From NCBI GenBank assembly GCA_030536575.1, contig JAUNPS010000001.1:89585-153584 (forward strand): a stretch of DNA of 64,000 nt, given 5' to 3'. Positions within the stretch are counted from its first letter, which is position 1. Each line of letters starts with the position of its first letter. The translations under genes and the position numbers were made by a program. This stretch comes from Eubacteriales bacterium. Lineage in GTDB: Bacteria > Bacillota > Clostridia > Lachnospirales > Lachnospiraceae. The notes under the pieces are model-generated. The model was not told the DNA's origin, searched no databases, and saw nothing but the letters and a program-made list of their open reading frames with translations. Of this stretch, positions 62,414 through 64,000 are shown in pieces.

Positions 62414-63880
62414 ATGTATCGTGTACTGATCGTTGATGATGAGCTTCCCGCGCTGCGGTTTGTAAGCTCCATCATCGAAAAATTTTCCCAGTCCTTCAAA
62501 GTCGCCGGAACCGTATCCAGCGGAGAACTGGCTTTAAATTTCCTGCAGAAGCAGACCGTCGACCTACTGATCACCGACATCAGCATGCACGGAATGAACG
62601 GCATCGAGCTGGCTCTGGCCGCGCGCCGCATGCAGCCGAATATCCACATTGTCATCATCAGCGGCTATGGCGAATTCGAGTACGCCCAGGGCGCGATCCA
62701 GGCCGGCGTGGACGACTATCTGCTAAAACCTGTCAGCGTCACCAAAATCACCGCAATCTTACAGTCCATCCAGGAAAAGCTGGAAGCCAAAAATACGAAT
62801 CTCTCGGCTTCTATCCTGCCTGCTCTGGCCTGCCGGCAGCCTTATGTCCAGGAAACCGCTGCCCGGCTCTACGGACGGAAAAGCTACCGTTTCGCGTTCC
62901 TACGCTGGGGAAACCTTGACATGACCCTGCCGAAAAATCTGAGCGCGACTTCCTTAATCCTTCCCACGAATGAGCAGCTTTACGAGCTGCGGGGCCGGGA
63001 CGACGAGGAGCGCATCCTGATCGCGGAAGACCAGGGGATCGATGAATTCCTCTCCCGTTTGAGTGTCTATATGACCCAGCATGGCAGCCTTCCTACCTGG
63101 ACGGCGGTGTATACGCCGATTTCGCGGCCGATTGAGGAGCTGGCGGATTTTGTAGATCCGGCGATCAATCTGGTTTACCAGCGCACGGTCATCGGACGCC
63201 ATCAGATCATGCAGTTTTCCGGCGGCACGAACCCGAAGATCCTCCGCCTCCCGGCAGCGGATTTAAAGCAGCTCGCCTATTTTGTCTCGTTTGATAAGAC
63301 GCGGATGATCCGGGAATACTTCGCATCTCTGGCGGTTTCCTGGGAGCGTGCGAATACGCCGCAGAGGCAGGTGTGGCATATGGGGAGGCAGGTTATTCAT
63401 CAGATCGCGGCGGTCAGCCAGCCTGTTGCCGGGCGGCTGGAAGAGGTGCTTCAGGAGTTTAACCAGCAGCTTCTTCTAGCAGATTCCTACAGTGATCTGA
63501 TGCGGAAAACCTATGCGCTGCTGTTTGAGGACGGGAGCGCGCGCGACCGGAAGATGTCTACCCGTGAGCTTTATGATTATGCAATTTCGTATATTGAGGA
63601 AAATTATGTGCAGCCGTTAAGTATGCAGAGTCTCTGCGACGAGCTCGGTATTTCCCAGACCTATTTAAGCCGCCTCTTCCGCAAATACAGCAGTACCACG
63701 TTCAATGCTTATCTCACGAAATGCCGTATGGAAGCCGCGATGCAGCTTCTGCGGGAAAAGCCGGAGCTGCTGCTGCGGGACGTGGCCGCGTGCGTGGGCT
63801 ACGAGGATTCCTCCTATTTCACCAAAGTTTTTCGGCAATATACCGGAAAGAACCCGTCTCAGTGGGTTTCCGGGGAGTGA
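62414..63880 (+). CDS. AraC-type response regulator (YesN family), second copy
   Basis: A 488-aa regulator. Receiver domain with D8/D9, phosphoacceptor D55 (LLITDISMHG) and K105 (YLLKPVS); a middle region of about 270 residues and a C-terminal AraC DNA-binding domain at about 385-485 (TYLSRLFRKYSSTTFNAYLTKCRM, CVGYEDSSYFTKVFRQYTG). The ATG at 62414 follows AAAGGAGGCAATCTTC. The partner kinase is not in the window and may follow after 64000. It likely controls the divergent GH3/beta-helix block. Confidence 0.92.
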   Translation: MYRVLIVDDELPALRFVSSIIEKFSQSFKVAGTVSSGELALNFLQKQTVDLLITDISMHGMNGIELALAARRMQPNIHIVIISGYGEFEYAQGAIQAGVDDYLLKPVSVTKITAILQSIQEKLEAKNTNLSASILPALACRQPYVQETAARLYGRKSYRFAFLRWGNLDMTLPKNLSATSLILPTNEQLYELRGRDDEERILIAEDQGIDEFLSRLSVYMTQHGSLPTWTAVYTPISRPIEELADFVDPAINLVYQRTVIGRHQIMQFSGGTNPKILRLPAADLKQLAYFVSFDKTRMIREYFASLAVSWERANTPQRQVWHMGRQVIHQIAAVSQPVAGRLEEVLQEFNQQLLLADSYSDLMRKTYALLFEDGSARDRKMSTRELYDYAISYIEENYVQPLSMQSLCDELGISQTYLSRLFRKYSSTTFNAYLTKCRMEAAMQLLREKPELLLRDVAACVGYEDSSYFTKVFRQYTGKNPSQWVSGE

Positions 63881-63889
63881 AGCGCGGGT

Positions 63890-64000
63890 TTCCGGCGGGC
63901 CGCCCAGGCGGGCACGGCACCTCTGACAACGCCCGAACCCAGCCCAGGCAGAACAAAACGCCGCTAACACGCCCGAATCCAGCCCATGCAGAGCAAAACG
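63890..64000. repeat. 45-bp GC-rich tandem repeat at the window end
   Basis: The unit AACGCCCGAACCCAGCCC then AGGCAGAACAAAACGCCG is followed by ACACGCCCGAATCCAGCCC then ATGCAGAGCAAAACG. It is cut by the window edge. Its reverse complement shares the GCTGGATTCGGGCG style with the repeat at 6370-6555. Confidence 0.6.

Noticed and set aside
1-64000. tRNA or rRNA genes
   Set aside because: No cloverleaf-like sequence with the usual GGTTCGAATCC-type arm or rRNA segments was noticed in the intergenic areas.

Overview
The window looks like chromosomal DNA of a moderately GC-rich gut anaerobe of the Clostridia, most likely Lachnospiraceae. The reasons are strong AGGAGG-type ribosome binding sites, a YesM/YesN sugar regulatory pair, secreted GH3 enzymes, a CobN/ChlID-type chelatase with a corrinoid ABC transporter, cobalamin riboswitches, a holin-like type I toxin and small Lachnospiraceae-type proteins. 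No rRNA, tRNA, CRISPR array or prophage was found.

Layout. 0.2-7.4 kb (mostly minus): a flippase-like membrane protein, a PAP2 phosphatase, a membrane protein overlapping ftsH, an HPr-like protein with a MITE at its stop codon, an L-2-hydroxyacid dehydrogenase, a 73-aa protein and a TetR regulator divergent from a DUF308 membrane protein. 8.2-8.5 kb: a holin-like type I toxin locus. 8.5-17.9 kb: a sugar ABC operon (binding protein, two permeases, GH13 enzyme, UroD-like methyltransferase) divergent from its probable two-component regulator. 17.9-36 kb (minus): a ten-gene operon behind a cobalamin riboswitch (btuC, btuD, chlD-like, chlI-like, radical SAM/SPASM, TIM barrel, cbiZ, btuF, two cobN paralogues), then an isochorismatase-type hydrolase. 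36-37.4 kb: a MITE pair, a DsbA-like oxidoreductase and a SmtB-type zinc repressor. 37.4-45.5 kb (minus): a Dpp/Opp/Nik-type ABC operon with a second, unrelated binding protein and an aspartoacylase-like amidohydrolase, also behind a cobalamin riboswitch. 45.7-49 kb: a zinc/cadmium/cobalt-type P1B ATPase with three HMA domains and a His/Cys-rich tandem repeat, behind a promoter with a SmtB-like operator. 49-51.5 kb: a Fic protein and an intact ISAs1-family element. 51.8-54.1 kb: an M42 aminopeptidase and a PrsA/SurA-like foldase. 54.2-63.9 kb: a secreted glycan-degradation block (two GH3 enzymes, a CBM9-like protein, a beta-helix protein) next to a divergent AraC-type response regulator.

The most interesting part is 18.7-45.5 kb. 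Two large operons start at separate cobalamin riboswitches. The first joins corrinoid import (BtuFCD) and corrinoid side-chain removal (CbiZ) to a complete ATP-dependent chelatase set with two CobN paralogues, plus a radical SAM enzyme and a TIM-barrel protein of unknown role. No corrin-ring synthesis gene lies nearby, so the system probably works on imported tetrapyrroles. The second puts a peptide/nickel-type transporter under B12 control, which suggests uptake of cobalt or of a corrinoid or its precursor.
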